Below, piece by piece: positions 54,254 through 63,096 of a stretch of DNA of 64,000 bases. Below the pieces are notes generated by a model. The model was not told the DNA's origin. It saw nothing but the letters and a program-made list of their open reading frames with translations, and did not search any database. The position numbers and the translations under genes were made by a program. Every line of letters starts with the position of its first letter. The first letter of the stretch is position 1. The stretch covers positions 186,001 to 250,000 of the forward strand of contig CAXBOT010000002.1 in assembly GCA_963977495.1 (NCBI GenBank), in the 5' to 3' direction. This DNA is from UBA1672 sp963977495. GTDB lineage: Bacteria > Pseudomonadota > Alphaproteobacteria > Micavibrionales > Micavibrionaceae.

Positions 54254-54847
54254 ATGCGTTTTATTCTATCTCTTTCTTTGTTTTGTTTGTCCTCCGCTTT
54301 GTTGGTGGGGTGTACAGGAAAGCCTAGTCCGATGCCACGGGGCTATGCATCATATGATCAGCATTATAAATCTGCACCAGGGCCAAAGCCGCATAATATT
54401 GGCTATGCCTATACCAACGATGATAACAGCACCGCATTAAAAGACATGCGTTATGCTGCACAGGATTTGGTTGAAAAACTCGACAAAAAATTATCGTTTA
54501 ATGTTGATGAAGTTTATTTGAGAGTGCCTGAAAACACGGCTTTTTATAACAGTTTTGATCATTTGATCCGTGATGAATTGACGCAGCGCGGCTATTTATT
54601 ATCCAACACACCTGTTAATGCGGTACGTGTTGATTTTGTTGCGCTAGATAAGGTGCCGGAATGTTTTGCAAGCGACTCTTCGGGCGCATATCAAAATGTT
54701 TATTTGGCTTTGGCGATCAACAGCGTTAAAGGTGTGCCACAAGACAGCTTTGGCGATTTCTACGAAGTGCCACTTTATGATTTCCATAGTGCAAGCGATG
54801 TCGAAATTGAAATGCCGCAATGTGTTGTGGTTAGCGAAGAAGGTTAA
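54254..54847 (+). CDS. Lipoprotein, FlgO-like fold suspected
   Basis: 197 residues from ATG 54254 (MRFILSLSLFCLSS); AAGG lies upstream. Signal peptide and lipobox LVGC, with Cys at about 20. The mature region has an alpha/beta pattern (AAQDLVEKLDKKL ... FYNSFDHLIRDELTQRGYLL) similar to FlgO and other outer-membrane-associated proteins, but no flagellar genes are near. It is followed 7 bases later by a related lipoprotein gene. Confidence 0.68.
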   Translation: MRFILSLSLFCLSSALLVGCTGKPSPMPRGYASYDQHYKSAPGPKPHNIGYAYTNDDNSTALKDMRYAAQDLVEKLDKKLSFNVDEVYLRVPENTAFYNSFDHLIRDELTQRGYLLSNTPVNAVRVDFVALDKVPECFASDSSGAYQNVYLALAINSVKGVPQDSFGDFYEVPLYDFHSASDVEIEMPQCVVVSEEG

Positions 54848-54854
54848 AAACAGG

Positions 54855-55439
54855 ATGTTGGCAGGGAAAGACCTAAAGTTCTGTTGTCTGCTGATTGCCA
54901 GTTTGCCTTTACTATCTTCCTGCGGTACTGAGGCCGTGTCGTTTAAGGCAGCGTCGGCTGTGATAGCGGCGGCGTCCTACGGTGTTTTTTCTGATCCTGA
55001 TGTTAATCTGAAAGAAAAAAACTACGCAGCGGCAGATTTTCTGCAATCAAAGATCAAAGATCAAATATCAATCAATCAATTTATAATAGCAGAACCGTTG
55101 GAGGAGGCCGACCATCCCGGTATATCTTCTTCATTTGGGATGTCTGTTTCCGAAGGGGTTGGTTTGCGCTTGCAAGAGCTTGGTTATAGCGTTTTGCTGC
55201 ATGATGTTGCGCCCTATGGCAATGGTGCACTTTACCCTGTGCCGACAGATCAGGTGCAGGCGAATTTTGTTTTAAGAGGTGCCTACGCCGTGAAAGTCAA
55301 AGAGGTTGATGTGTTTTTGCGGGTTATTGATAAGCGCACGCAAAAGGTTGTTGGTGGCTTTGATTATACGATGCCGTTATCACGTGAGATTAGAAAATCG
55401 GCTGAAACCGAGCCACGCATTTTCCGCGTTAAAAAATAA
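54855..55439 (+). CDS. Lipoprotein with FlgO-like domain
   Basis: 194 residues from ATG 54855, preceded by ACAGG. Lipobox LSSC with Cys at about 23. AADFLQSKIKDQISINQFII, SSSFGMSVSEGVGLRLQELGY and QANFVLRGAYAVKVKEVDVFLRVID follow the FlgO pattern of conserved helix, RGY-type turn and beta hairpin. Forms a pair with the preceding lipoprotein; probably outer-membrane, function unknown. Confidence 0.7.
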   Translation: MLAGKDLKFCCLLIASLPLLSSCGTEAVSFKAASAVIAAASYGVFSDPDVNLKEKNYAAADFLQSKIKDQISINQFIIAEPLEEADHPGISSSFGMSVSEGVGLRLQELGYSVLLHDVAPYGNGALYPVPTDQVQANFVLRGAYAVKVKEVDVFLRVIDKRTQKVVGGFDYTMPLSREIRKSAETEPRIFRVKK

Positions 55440-55531
55440 TATTCATTACGGATTTGGTTTGCGCTTGATGGTTTATTACGCCATGTGTGAATACATCCGT
55501 ATGCTTGGTTTCTGCTGTGGATAGCGGCTTA

Positions 55532-57052
55532 TTACTGGGCGTTGGGGGATATAGGAATGCAATCATTCAATATGCGACAAGCGTCTTTTGCTGCATCCTT
55601 GGTGTAGCCCTGAAGGCGACCGCGATAGATCCAGCCCTGTGCGGTTTTTAATGGTGCGATGGTGCTGTTGCCATGTTTTAAATCATCAGGCAGCTTGTCA
55701 ATACTTTGCGATATGGCGGTGTCGACCCTTGCGCGCGATGTGAATGCTCCGATCTGAATGGACCATGCCCCCGCCTTTGATATGTTGGCCGGAATGGCGT
55801 TGGGTAAATCATTTGATGCCATCTCAATAGAGGGCGTGTCAACGTTGTCGCTATCATCGGGGATGGATTCTTGAAGATGTGCAGAAATTGCGATCAGCCC
55901 TGTTTCTATGCGGTTGCGGACAGTCACATCGTAATCGCCTTCGCCAATCATTCTGTTAAACATGGAATTTTCTTGTGAGGAATCCAGCATATCCCAACGT
56001 GATTTTCTGTTGGTTGCAGCATCAATAATCTCAGTGTCCTGATCTTCGGCTTGTGTGGTGTTGCTTTGCACAGCCTGCAGCGATGGCTCAAGACTCGCGA
56101 GTTTCACGATATGCTCGGGCTTTGTTCTGGGGACGGGAACATTCTGATTGGCAATCTGCAGGTTGTTTATTTTATCAAATGCATTATCGAGCAAGATTTT
56201 CATCTGCGCATTTCTTGATTTTCCGGTGCGCCCGCCAAAAACAACAGCAATCAATCGGCGGTCATTTTGAACGGCAGAGGCCACCAGATTGAAACCTGAC
56301 GGTCTGATGTAGCCGGTTTTCATACCATCCATACCGGGGTAGCTTTCCATCAATTTATTATGGCTTTTATAGGTTTTGCCCTGATAGGTGAAGCTGGCTG
56401 TTGAAAAATAATGATAGTGATGACCGTATCGGGTAATCATAAAACGCGCCAGATTGGCCATGTCACGGGCGCTGCTCACTTGCTTTGGGTCGTTTAAGCC
56501 TGAGGCATTTGTAAAGTGCGTTTTGGTCATACCAATCTCAACGGCCTTTTTGTTCATCAGGTCAGCAAAGCCTTCTTCTGAACCGCCGAGCTTTTCTGCT
56601 AATGCGACAGCAATATCATTTGCGGACTTGGTGACGAGGACGAGGATTGCGTCTTTGACCTTGATGGTGGATCCGGGCGGCAGGTCAAGTTTACTGGGCA
56701 CCATGCTTGCAGCATGATTTGAAATACGAACGCGGCTGTAGAGTTTTAACTTGCCCCGATCAAGTGCATCGAAGACCAACAGTAAGGTCATGAGTTTTGT
56801 TAATGAAGCGGGGTGCAGTGCTTTGTTCGCATTGGCCTGATACAGGATAAGCCCCGTATCGGAATCCATCACAAAGGCGCCGTATTTTTCAGCGTAGACA
56901 TTGCCCTTATTCTGTCGCGCCTGAGCATACGAAGGCATGAGGGATAATGCACAAATAACCAGCAAGGATAAATAGGCGCGCAGATTTATGCGCTTGGGAT
57001 CAGAAAAACGCCCGTCACTTTGCCTGTGTTGGTTTATTTTGTTTGCAATCAT
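55532..57052 (-). CDS. D-alanyl-D-alanine carboxypeptidase with SPOR domain
   Basis: PBP5/6-type S11 peptidase trimming peptidoglycan pentapeptides. 506 residues. Signal sequence ends near AQA-R (about residue 46). Active-site SxxK as SLTK (ASLTKLMTLL), SxN as SAN in VTKSANDIAVAL, and KTG in MDGMKTGYIRPSG. After a linker (300-420) a C-terminal SPOR domain (WSIQIGAFTSRARVDTAI ... YRGRLQGYTKDAAKDAC) should bind denuded septal peptidoglycan, suggesting a role at the division site. Confidence 0.94.
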   Translation of the reverse strand: MIANKINQHRQSDGRFSDPKRINLRAYLSLLVICALSLMPSYAQARQNKGNVYAEKYGAFVMDSDTGLILYQANANKALHPASLTKLMTLLLVFDALDRGKLKLYSRVRISNHAASMVPSKLDLPPGSTIKVKDAILVLVTKSANDIAVALAEKLGGSEEGFADLMNKKAVEIGMTKTHFTNASGLNDPKQVSSARDMANLARFMITRYGHHYHYFSTASFTYQGKTYKSHNKLMESYPGMDGMKTGYIRPSGFNLVASAVQNDRRLIAVVFGGRTGKSRNAQMKILLDNAFDKINNLQIANQNVPVPRTKPEHIVKLASLEPSLQAVQSNTTQAEDQDTEIIDAATNRKSRWDMLDSSQENSMFNRMIGEGDYDVTVRNRIETGLIAISAHLQESIPDDSDNVDTPSIEMASNDLPNAIPANISKAGAWSIQIGAFTSRARVDTAISQSIDKLPDDLKHGNSTIAPLKTAQGWIYRGRLQGYTKDAAKDACRILNDCIPISPNAQ

Positions 57053-57174
57053 AAAAAGCCAGCGTAAGAAGTAAAATAATCAAAAAAACGTAGGGAAACC
57101 CTACTAAATCCTAGTCAGGAATTATACAGGATTTTCGAAGATTTGTCTAATTTTACACAAGCAAGATTTGTGTT

Positions 57175-57250
57175 TTGTGCATTGCACAAAAAAGTGCTTG
57201 ACGAAAGTTGCACAAAATTATATCTATAGTGGGCATTGTGCAATGCAAAA
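57175..57250 (+). promoter_or_regulatory. Phasin promoter with PhaR-like operators
   Basis: TTGACG (57198-57203), 17 bases, TATCTA (57221-57226). A perfect palindrome TTGTGCATTGCACAA (57175-57189) lies upstream of -35; a second copy with one mismatch (57236-57250) lies at the expected transcript start; a TTGCACAA half-site lies in the spacer. The arrangement suggests repression by a PhaR-type regulator. Confidence 0.75.
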
Positions 57251-57323
57251 AGTTCTGATATTTTTTGTGAATTAGGATGTTCCTTTTCGCAAGTTGAATA
57301 TCGGTAAAATGATGGAGATTATT

Positions 57324-57701
57324 ATGACCAAGACAGCAACACAGTTTGATAAAATTATGAAAGATACAACAGAGTTCGGTAGCCAGTATTCAGATGCTTG
57401 TACCAAATCTACTGCTATTATGATGAAGGGTTTTGAAGACATTGTCGGCACAGTTATGTCACTGGCGCAAAGTTCTGCTGAGAAGCAAGCCAAGTTTGTT
57501 AAAGAAGCTATGGGCAGCAAAACGATCAACGAATTCGCAGAAATCCAGAATAAAATCGTTCAAACAAATTTTGATGATTTTATGGCTGGCGCAACAAAAA
57601 TTTCTGAAATTGGTGTCAAAGTTTTGACAGACAGCTCAGAGCCGGTAAATGCAGAGATCAACAAGGTTGTACAAAAAGCAACAAAAGCTATGGCAGCATA
57701 G
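57324..57701 (+). CDS. Phasin family protein
   Basis: Coats polyhydroxyalkanoate granules. 125 residues from ATG 57324, chosen for GGAG 6 bases before. All-helical and Cys-poor with SSAEKQAKFVKEAMGSKTIN and EIQNKIVQTNFDDFMAGATK, the typical phasin signature, ending in an Ala/Lys-rich tail. An intrinsic terminator follows. The presence of the gene suggests PHA storage; no pha synthesis genes lie in the window. Confidence 0.92.
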   Translation: MTKTATQFDKIMKDTTEFGSQYSDACTKSTAIMMKGFEDIVGTVMSLAQSSAEKQAKFVKEAMGSKTINEFAEIQNKIVQTNFDDFMAGATKISEIGVKVLTDSSEPVNAEINKVVQKATKAMAA

Positions 57702-57729
57702 TTCAGTATTGATTTTGATAAGATTTATG

Positions 57730-57762
57730 ACCTTCGCAATGTTATGTTGCGGAGGTTTTTTA
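57730..57762 (+). terminator. Rho-independent terminator of the phasin gene
   Basis: ACCTTCGCAA pairs with TTGCGGAGGT (one wobble), 7-base loop, followed by T6. It reaches the last codon of the convergent hydrolase gene. Confidence 0.85.
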
Positions 57763-58695
57763 TGGGCGATCTTGCGCAAACATCCATTTCCAGACCGTAC
57801 TGGAATAAAATTGCTTGTAAGAGCAGGTATAGGGCATTGACTCATAAGCTTGATAGGCAACTTTGCCGCCATTTCCGTTAACATTATCGGCGAAGGATCG
57901 TGCGGCGAAACTGGGAAATGTCGCGTTATTTTTACCTGTGAGCAGCAACATCGGTGTGGCAGTAAAGTTTCTTGAGTTTTGTGTATCCCATGCGCTGCTG
58001 ATAATAACGGCAGAGGCAAAATAATTGGGGTTTTTCTCAATCAGATTAAACAGCGTCGCCCCACCAAAGCCGCATCCGATAATGTATATGCGCTTATCAT
58101 CGACGGGGTATTCGTCTTTGACGTTATTGATAAGCTTCATGAGGGGATCTAATATTTTCTTTGATTCTGATCTGAGTTCTTCGAAATTCACGACTTTTAT
58201 TGGGTTGTTGAGCTTATCAATTGTAAAGCTTGTGCCGCGCATGCTTCGTGATTCCACAGGCGGGATAATGGTCTCTGAGTATAAGCCCCTGATATCGGGG
58301 ATCATTGAAAAGGCAGGAAAGGCCAAGCCCATCTGGTTCTGGGTGATGTATTCTGCGCTATATGTTGTGTCATTATGATCGTTCAAATGAACGATGAGGG
58401 GGAACTTGATGCCCTCCGGCCATGGTTTTGAAGGTGTGTGCATCAAATAATGCATGGAGTTTTGAATTTTGGTCTTGTTATCAAGCGCCGTGAGAGTTTT
58501 GCTTTCAAAACGTTGCTTGGAGATAACGAGGTCTTTTCTCTCGTCTTTGTCTGTTTTTATCATGCCCGCAATATTGGGCGTGTTTGCCGTGGGCTTTTGT
58601 TGCTCGGTTGCTCCGCCGCTAAAAAACAAAAAATAAGGGATCAGAAAAAGTAGGGGAACTGTCATCACAACAGCGATGCGTTGAAAAGTCTTCAT
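57760..58695 (-). CDS. Alpha/beta-hydrolase (PHB depolymerase-like), catalytic Ser apparently lost
   Basis: 311 residues from ATG 58695 (MKTFQRIAVVMTVP). One N-terminal membrane or signal helix (about residues 5-25). The fold resembles LpqC/PhaC depolymerase esterases: FPLIVHLNDHND, and after KRIYI the elbow reads GCGFGG where the family has GLSxGG, so the nucleophile Ser is replaced by Gly (DNA codon GGC). A His-containing C-terminus remains. It is probably a non-catalytic or altered enzyme. Convergent with the phasin gene, which hints at a PHA connection. Confidence 0.7.
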   Translation of the reverse strand: MKTFQRIAVVMTVPLLFLIPYFLFFSGGATEQQKPTANTPNIAGMIKTDKDERKDLVISKQRFESKTLTALDNKTKIQNSMHYLMHTPSKPWPEGIKFPLIVHLNDHNDTTYSAEYITQNQMGLAFPAFSMIPDIRGLYSETIIPPVESRSMRGTSFTIDKLNNPIKVVNFEELRSESKKILDPLMKLINNVKDEYPVDDKRIYIIGCGFGGATLFNLIEKNPNYFASAVIISSAWDTQNSRNFTATPMLLLTGKNNATFPSFAARSFADNVNGNGGKVAYQAYESMPYTCSYKQFYSSTVWKWMFAQDRP

Positions 58696-58753
58696 ACAGA
58701 GTAACCCCACAGTAAAAATGCAATACGATTATATGGCTATTTATATCGTAGTT

Positions 58754-59665
58754 TTACATGTTTGTTAATGGCCTAGGCTTTGCTTTCCAGTTTTCTCTGG
58801 CATTTACAGCAAATTCGATGATTTTCCCAGCCACATCAATGCCTGTGACTTCTTCCAATCCGGTAAAGCCGGGGGCAACGTTAATTTCAATAACCAACGG
58901 CCCGTCATTCGAGCGAATAATATCCACCCCGGCAACATTGATGTTAATGGCGCGCGCTGCTCTTAGGGCGATGTCTTGCTCTTGCTCGGATAATATGACG
59001 CTTTGTGTGTCACCCCCCAGTGCGACATTGGCGCGAAAATCGCCATCTTGTGATTGACGCTGCATGCAGGCGACAATTTCATCACCGACCACAAAGACCC
59101 GAATGTCGGTTCCAGCGGATTCTTCAATGAATTTTTGTACGATCAAGGGGACGGATAATTGTTGGAATGTTTTGAGGAGGTTGATTGCGTGCTTCATGTC
59201 ATCGGCCAGAAAAACGCCGACGCCTTCTGTGCCTTCGACCAGCTTGATAATCAACGGTACGCCGCCCACAGTTTGGATGATGTTGTCGTAATCCTCGGAG
59301 GAGTGAGCAAAGCCGGTGGAGGGGAAGGGCACGCCTTCGCGCAGCAAACGTTGGACGCAGCGTAATTTATCACGGCCAAGCTGCAATGCGCGGGGGTTGT
59401 CTGATATGAAAATATGCATTGCCGCAAATTGTTTTAATACGATAAGGCCGTATTCGGTATGTGGTGTATCAATGCGTGGGATAATAAGGTCAAAATCGTT
59501 ACTGATCGGTTCCCCGTCATAGTAAACTTCGGGGGCATTCATGCAGACACTAAGGCTACATCTGAGAAGTTCAAGAATTTTTACGTTGTGCCCGCGGGCC
59601 TTTGCAGCCTCAAGCAAGCGGTTATCTTCGTGTTCGTTGCATGACGTCAGAATCGCTATTCTCAT
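58754..59665 (-). CDS. RimK-type ATP-grasp ligase, copy 1
   Basis: 303 residues. N-terminal pre-ATP-grasp domain (MRIAILTSCNEHEDNRLLEAA), then LGRDKLRCVQRLLREGVPFP, the glycine-rich ATP loop LVEGTEGVGVF, ESAGTDIRVFVV, and metal-binding VIEINVAPGF. Family members ligate amino acids, often glutamate, to protein or small-molecule carboxyls. It is a close paralogue of the next gene to the right, 116 bases away on the same strand, so the pair arose by duplication. Substrate unknown. Confidence 0.9.
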   Translation of the reverse strand: MRIAILTSCNEHEDNRLLEAAKARGHNVKILELLRCSLSVCMNAPEVYYDGEPISNDFDLIIPRIDTPHTEYGLIVLKQFAAMHIFISDNPRALQLGRDKLRCVQRLLREGVPFPSTGFAHSSEDYDNIIQTVGGVPLIIKLVEGTEGVGVFLADDMKHAINLLKTFQQLSVPLIVQKFIEESAGTDIRVFVVGDEIVACMQRQSQDGDFRANVALGGDTQSVILSEQEQDIALRAARAININVAGVDIIRSNDGPLVIEINVAPGFTGLEEVTGIDVAGKIIEFAVNARENWKAKPRPLTNM

Positions 59666-59781
59666 ATGTATGTACCTTTTTAGAAATCGTAGTGCTTCGT
59701 AATCGAAAACCTATCTGTTGAAAAAATTTAGATGTAACTAAAGTGCTTACGCGTAAGAAAAAAGAAGCCGCAGAAATTTGA

Positions 59782-60705
59782 TTAAACAGCTTCTTTGAAG
59801 ATTTGCTCTTTTTTGGTTGTGTTTGCGCTTTCATTGACGGCGTATTCTATAATCGCGCCGGCAACATCAACACCGGAGACATCTTCCAGTCCCCATTGAC
59901 CGCCAAAGTTCGGTGACACATTGATTTCGATAACCAATGGCCCTTTGTTTGAGCGGATCAAATCAACACCTGCAACATTTATGCCGATGGCTTGTGTTGC
60001 TTTGAGTGCAATTTCTTGCTCCAGCGCTGTTAATTTAACTGATTCACTGATGCCGCCCAATGCAATATTGGCGCGGAAATCACCATCATTTGACTTACGC
60101 TGCATGGCTGCAACGATTTTGCCGCCAATGACGAAGGCACGAACGTCTGTGCCTGCAGATTCTTCGATGAATTCCTGCACGATCAAAGGTGTTGAAAGCT
60201 GCTTGAATGTTTTAAGCAGGTTGACCGCATGTTTCATATCATCAGCAAGGAAAACGCCAACGCCTTCTGTACCCTCAACCAGTTTGATAATAAGCGGTAC
60301 GCCGCCAACTGTTTTAATGATGTTGTCGAAATCTTCTTTTGAATGTGCGAAACCTGTTGTTGGAAACGGTACGTTTTCCTTTAAGAGGCGTTGAACGCAG
60401 CGCAATTTATTCCGTCCCAGTTCCAGCGCGCGCGCTGTATCGGAAGAAAAAATATGCATAGACTGAAACTGTCTGAGGATAGTCAGGCCATATTCTGTAT
60501 GGGGTGTGTCAATCCGTGGAATAATAAGGTCAATCTCTTGGCTGATTGGCTGGCCCTTATAATAGACTTCAGGGGCGTTCAGGCAGACGGTCAAGCTACA
60601 GTGCATAAGGTGCAAAAGCCGCATGTCGTGGCCGCGCTCTTTGCCTGCTTCTAATAGACGGTTATCTTCTTCTTCGTTTCCAGTTGTTAGAATACCAATT
60701 CTCAT
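59782..60705 (-). CDS. RimK-type ATP-grasp ligase, copy 2
   Basis: 307 residues from ATG 60705, with AAGGG before it; a GTG further upstream is less likely. Same architecture as copy 1: LGRNKLRCVQRLLKENVPFP, LVEGTEGVGVF, ESAGTDVRAFVI, VIEINVSPNF. The VGGVPLIIKLVEGTEGVGVF segment is identical between copies; the last loop differs, here with an insertion GGQWGLEDVSG. First gene of the pair in transcription order. It is divergent from a class II glutamine amidotransferase. Confidence 0.9.
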   Translation of the reverse strand: MRIGILTTGNEEEDNRLLEAGKERGHDMRLLHLMHCSLTVCLNAPEVYYKGQPISQEIDLIIPRIDTPHTEYGLTILRQFQSMHIFSSDTARALELGRNKLRCVQRLLKENVPFPTTGFAHSKEDFDNIIKTVGGVPLIIKLVEGTEGVGVFLADDMKHAVNLLKTFKQLSTPLIVQEFIEESAGTDVRAFVIGGKIVAAMQRKSNDGDFRANIALGGISESVKLTALEQEIALKATQAIGINVAGVDLIRSNKGPLVIEINVSPNFGGQWGLEDVSGVDVAGAIIEYAVNESANTTKKEQIFKEAV

Positions 60706-61001
60706 ATCGTTCACCCTTCTCTTATTTTACATAACTTTTTTAAGTTTCCAGAAAACTTGCCCCGTTCACTTTGTGAGTAGGGCGGAAGCCGTCGATTTGT
60801 GCGATTTCCTGAAACTTTGCAGGATTATACCGATTTTATGCTGTTTATGCAAATGTCGGGCATAATTTGTCAAATGGCCTGTGCGCAAGTTTTATCACTG
60901 TCATTGCAGTTTTAGCTTGAGTACAGCGCCGTTTTTTGTAATTACTTTAATCGTTTAAAGAATTTAAACTTGTGTTTTAAGGTTATAGAAAGTGAATGAT
61001 T
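60706..61001. other. Divergent intergenic region, no gene found
   Basis: 296 bases, AT-rich near the right end, presumably carrying promoters for both the RimK pair (leftward) and the amidotransferase (rightward). No clear palindrome or riboswitch was recognised. Confidence 0.4.
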
Positions 61002-61844
61002 ATGTGTCGTTGGATTGCGTATAGCGGACAACCTATTTTTATCGAACAGCTTATGACTTTGCCGGAACATTCTCTGGTAGAGCAAAGCCTTCATACTGAA
61101 ATGAATTTCCGTTCAGACGGCAGTTTGATGAGTACAAATGGCGATGGATTTGGTATTGGTTGGTATTCAGAGCGCCCCGAACCCGGCTTATTTAAAGACT
61201 CAAGACCCGCTTGGAGTAACCAAAACCTAAGAGAGCTATGCAGACAGATTCGCTCCCGTATATTTTTTGCCCATGTGCGCGCAACAACCACAGGGGCTGT
61301 ACAGCAGAGCAATTGCCACCCCTTTAAGTACAAAAATTGGTTGTTCCAGCATAATGGTGATGTGACGGGGTTTGACATTATTCGCCGTGAATTACAGATG
61401 GATATTGCACCGGAACTCTATTCCGAGCTTAAGGGCACGACCGACAGCGAAACATTCTTTCTCTTGGCGTTAACATATGGTTTGCAAACAGACCCTAAAG
61501 CGGGGCTTAGGAAAATGGTTGATCGTGTTGAGAAGGCGTTAAGCGATAATGGTATGAGCGACGGGCATTTGAATTTATCCTGCGCCATCAGTGACGGCCA
61601 GAAAATCTACACCTTGCGCTATGCTCATAATGTAAAAAGTAAGACACAGTTTTATTCGGCGGAATCTGGTTGGATCGACGAGGTCAGCGGCGCAGTTGAA
61701 GGGGCGAGCTATTTCCCCGAGGAAAATATCATCGCCGTTTCCGAGCCATTGGATGATTATGATAATAAATGGATTGAAATACCGGATAATTCCTTCGCGA
61801 CAATCTTTCACAGTGATGTCACAATCGAAACATTCAAAGAATAA
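61002..61844 (+). CDS. Class II glutamine amidotransferase (YafJ/EgtC-like)
   Basis: 280 residues from ATG 61002, chosen because Cys must follow the initiator Met: MCRWIAYSG. Ntn-hydrolase fold with GDGFGIGWY, FFAHVRATTTGAVQQSNCHPF and QHNGDVTGF, hallmarks of the stand-alone GATase II family. Members hydrolyse glutamine or gamma-glutamyl amides; substrate here unknown. It sits next to two RimK-type ligases, which make the opposite kind of bond. Confidence 0.9.
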   Translation: MCRWIAYSGQPIFIEQLMTLPEHSLVEQSLHTEMNFRSDGSLMSTNGDGFGIGWYSERPEPGLFKDSRPAWSNQNLRELCRQIRSRIFFAHVRATTTGAVQQSNCHPFKYKNWLFQHNGDVTGFDIIRRELQMDIAPELYSELKGTTDSETFFLLALTYGLQTDPKAGLRKMVDRVEKALSDNGMSDGHLNLSCAISDGQKIYTLRYAHNVKSKTQFYSAESGWIDEVSGAVEGASYFPEENIIAVSEPLDDYDNKWIEIPDNSFATIFHSDVTIETFKE

Positions 61845-61898
61845 TTTTCTTTGCCAATAGCATTTGATTAAGCCGTAGCCTTTGATTATAACAAGGTT

Positions 61899-62567
61899 AT
61901 GACGATTGTTTTTGAACATGCAGTGCAGGCCATTATTGATGCGGGAAACCGTCTTGATCGTTTGCAACTTGCCCCCGCGACCAGTGGCAATTACTCGGTG
62001 CGCGTTGGTGATAATGAAATGGCCATTACAGTATCGGGTGCGCATAAGGGTCAATTAAAGCCAAGCGATATTATGCGCGCAGATTTAAACGGTAATGCGC
62101 TGGAGGATAAAAAGCCATCGGCGGAAACCTTGCTCCACTGTCTGATTTATCGTCTATATCCCGATGTGAACGCTATTTTGCACACCCATTCCATGCCTTG
62201 TACGGTGCTGACGCGGCGTATGGCGGGGGGTGATGCCCTGGTTTTGGCGGGGTATGAAATGCTCAAGGCCTATTGGGGGATTGAGACGCATGATACATCG
62301 GTGGCTTTGCCAGTCTTTGAAAATTCACAAGACATGACCGCGCTCAGCGCGCAAGTCGAGCCGGTTTTAAAGGCCGCGCCGAAGACACCTGCATTTTTAA
62401 TCCGTTGCCATGGTATGTATGGCTGGGGGCGTGATATGGCCGAGGCCGCGCGCGTGATCGAAGCGACAGAAATGCTGCTTTCATGTGAAATGCATGATAA
62501 ACTTATATCTATACAAGAAGGACAAAAAGATGAGCCGATTGACGCTATATCCGGACACGCAGCCTGA
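61899..62567 (+). CDS. mtnB: Methylthioribulose-1-phosphate dehydratase
   Basis: Methionine salvage step, dehydrating methylthioribulose-1-phosphate. 222 residues, class II aldolase fold. LAPATSGNYSVR, zinc ligands in ILHTHSMPCTVL, and RCHGMYGWG are family motifs. ATG with AAGG before it. Its 3' end overlaps mtnD by 38 bases, so the genes are translated together. Confidence 0.95.
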   Translation: MTIVFEHAVQAIIDAGNRLDRLQLAPATSGNYSVRVGDNEMAITVSGAHKGQLKPSDIMRADLNGNALEDKKPSAETLLHCLIYRLYPDVNAILHTHSMPCTVLTRRMAGGDALVLAGYEMLKAYWGIETHDTSVALPVFENSQDMTALSAQVEPVLKAAPKTPAFLIRCHGMYGWGRDMAEAARVIEATEMLLSCEMHDKLISIQEGQKDEPIDAISGHAA

Positions 62568-63093
62568 GAACATTATTCTTGATACGCAAGACGGTCAGAT
62601 CATCAGTGAAGAACTGGGTAAAATCGGTGTGCGCTTTGAGCGTTGGGAAACGCAAGCACCCTTGCCCGAAGATGCCGATGATGACGCCGTGATGGAGGCC
62701 TATGCTGCAGATATTAAACGCTTGAAGGATGAAAACGGCTATCAATCAGTTGATATTATTCGCTTGTCGTCTGATCATCCCCAAAAAGATGAGCTGCGCA
62801 ATAAATTTTTGAGTGAGCACACACATAGCGAAGATGAAGTGCGCTTTTTCGTGGAGGGCGCAGGCGTGTTCTATCTGCGGATGGATGAAAAAGTTTATAT
62901 GACGTTGTGTGAACGCGGCGATTTGATCAGTGTGCCCACAGGCACAAAACACTGGTTTGATATGGGTCCGCAGCCGCATTTAACATGTATCAGACTATTT
63001 ACCTCAAAAGAGGGCTGGGTGGCGGATTTCACAGGCGACGAGATTGCCGAGCAATTCCCGAAATTTGATCATAAAGAAGAAAAGGCGGCCTAA
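62530..63093 (+). CDS. mtnD: Acireductone dioxygenase
   Basis: Converts acireductone to the 2-oxo precursor of methionine (Fe form) or an off-pathway product (Ni form). 187 residues from ATG 62530 (MSRLTLYPD), with GAAGGA upstream; a start at 62485 would duplicate mtnB sequence. Cupin metal ligands in HTHSEDEVRFFVEG and the GTKHWFDMG motif. Confidence 0.95.
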   Translation: MSRLTLYPDTQPENIILDTQDGQIISEELGKIGVRFERWETQAPLPEDADDDAVMEAYAADIKRLKDENGYQSVDIIRLSSDHPQKDELRNKFLSEHTHSEDEVRFFVEGAGVFYLRMDEKVYMTLCERGDLISVPTGTKHWFDMGPQPHLTCIRLFTSKEGWVADFTGDEIAEQFPKFDHKEEKAA

Positions 63094-63096
63094 ACG

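Noticed and set aside
61845..61898. SAM or other methionine-related riboswitch before mtnB
   Set aside because: The 54-base gap is too short and no SAM-II like stem was found.
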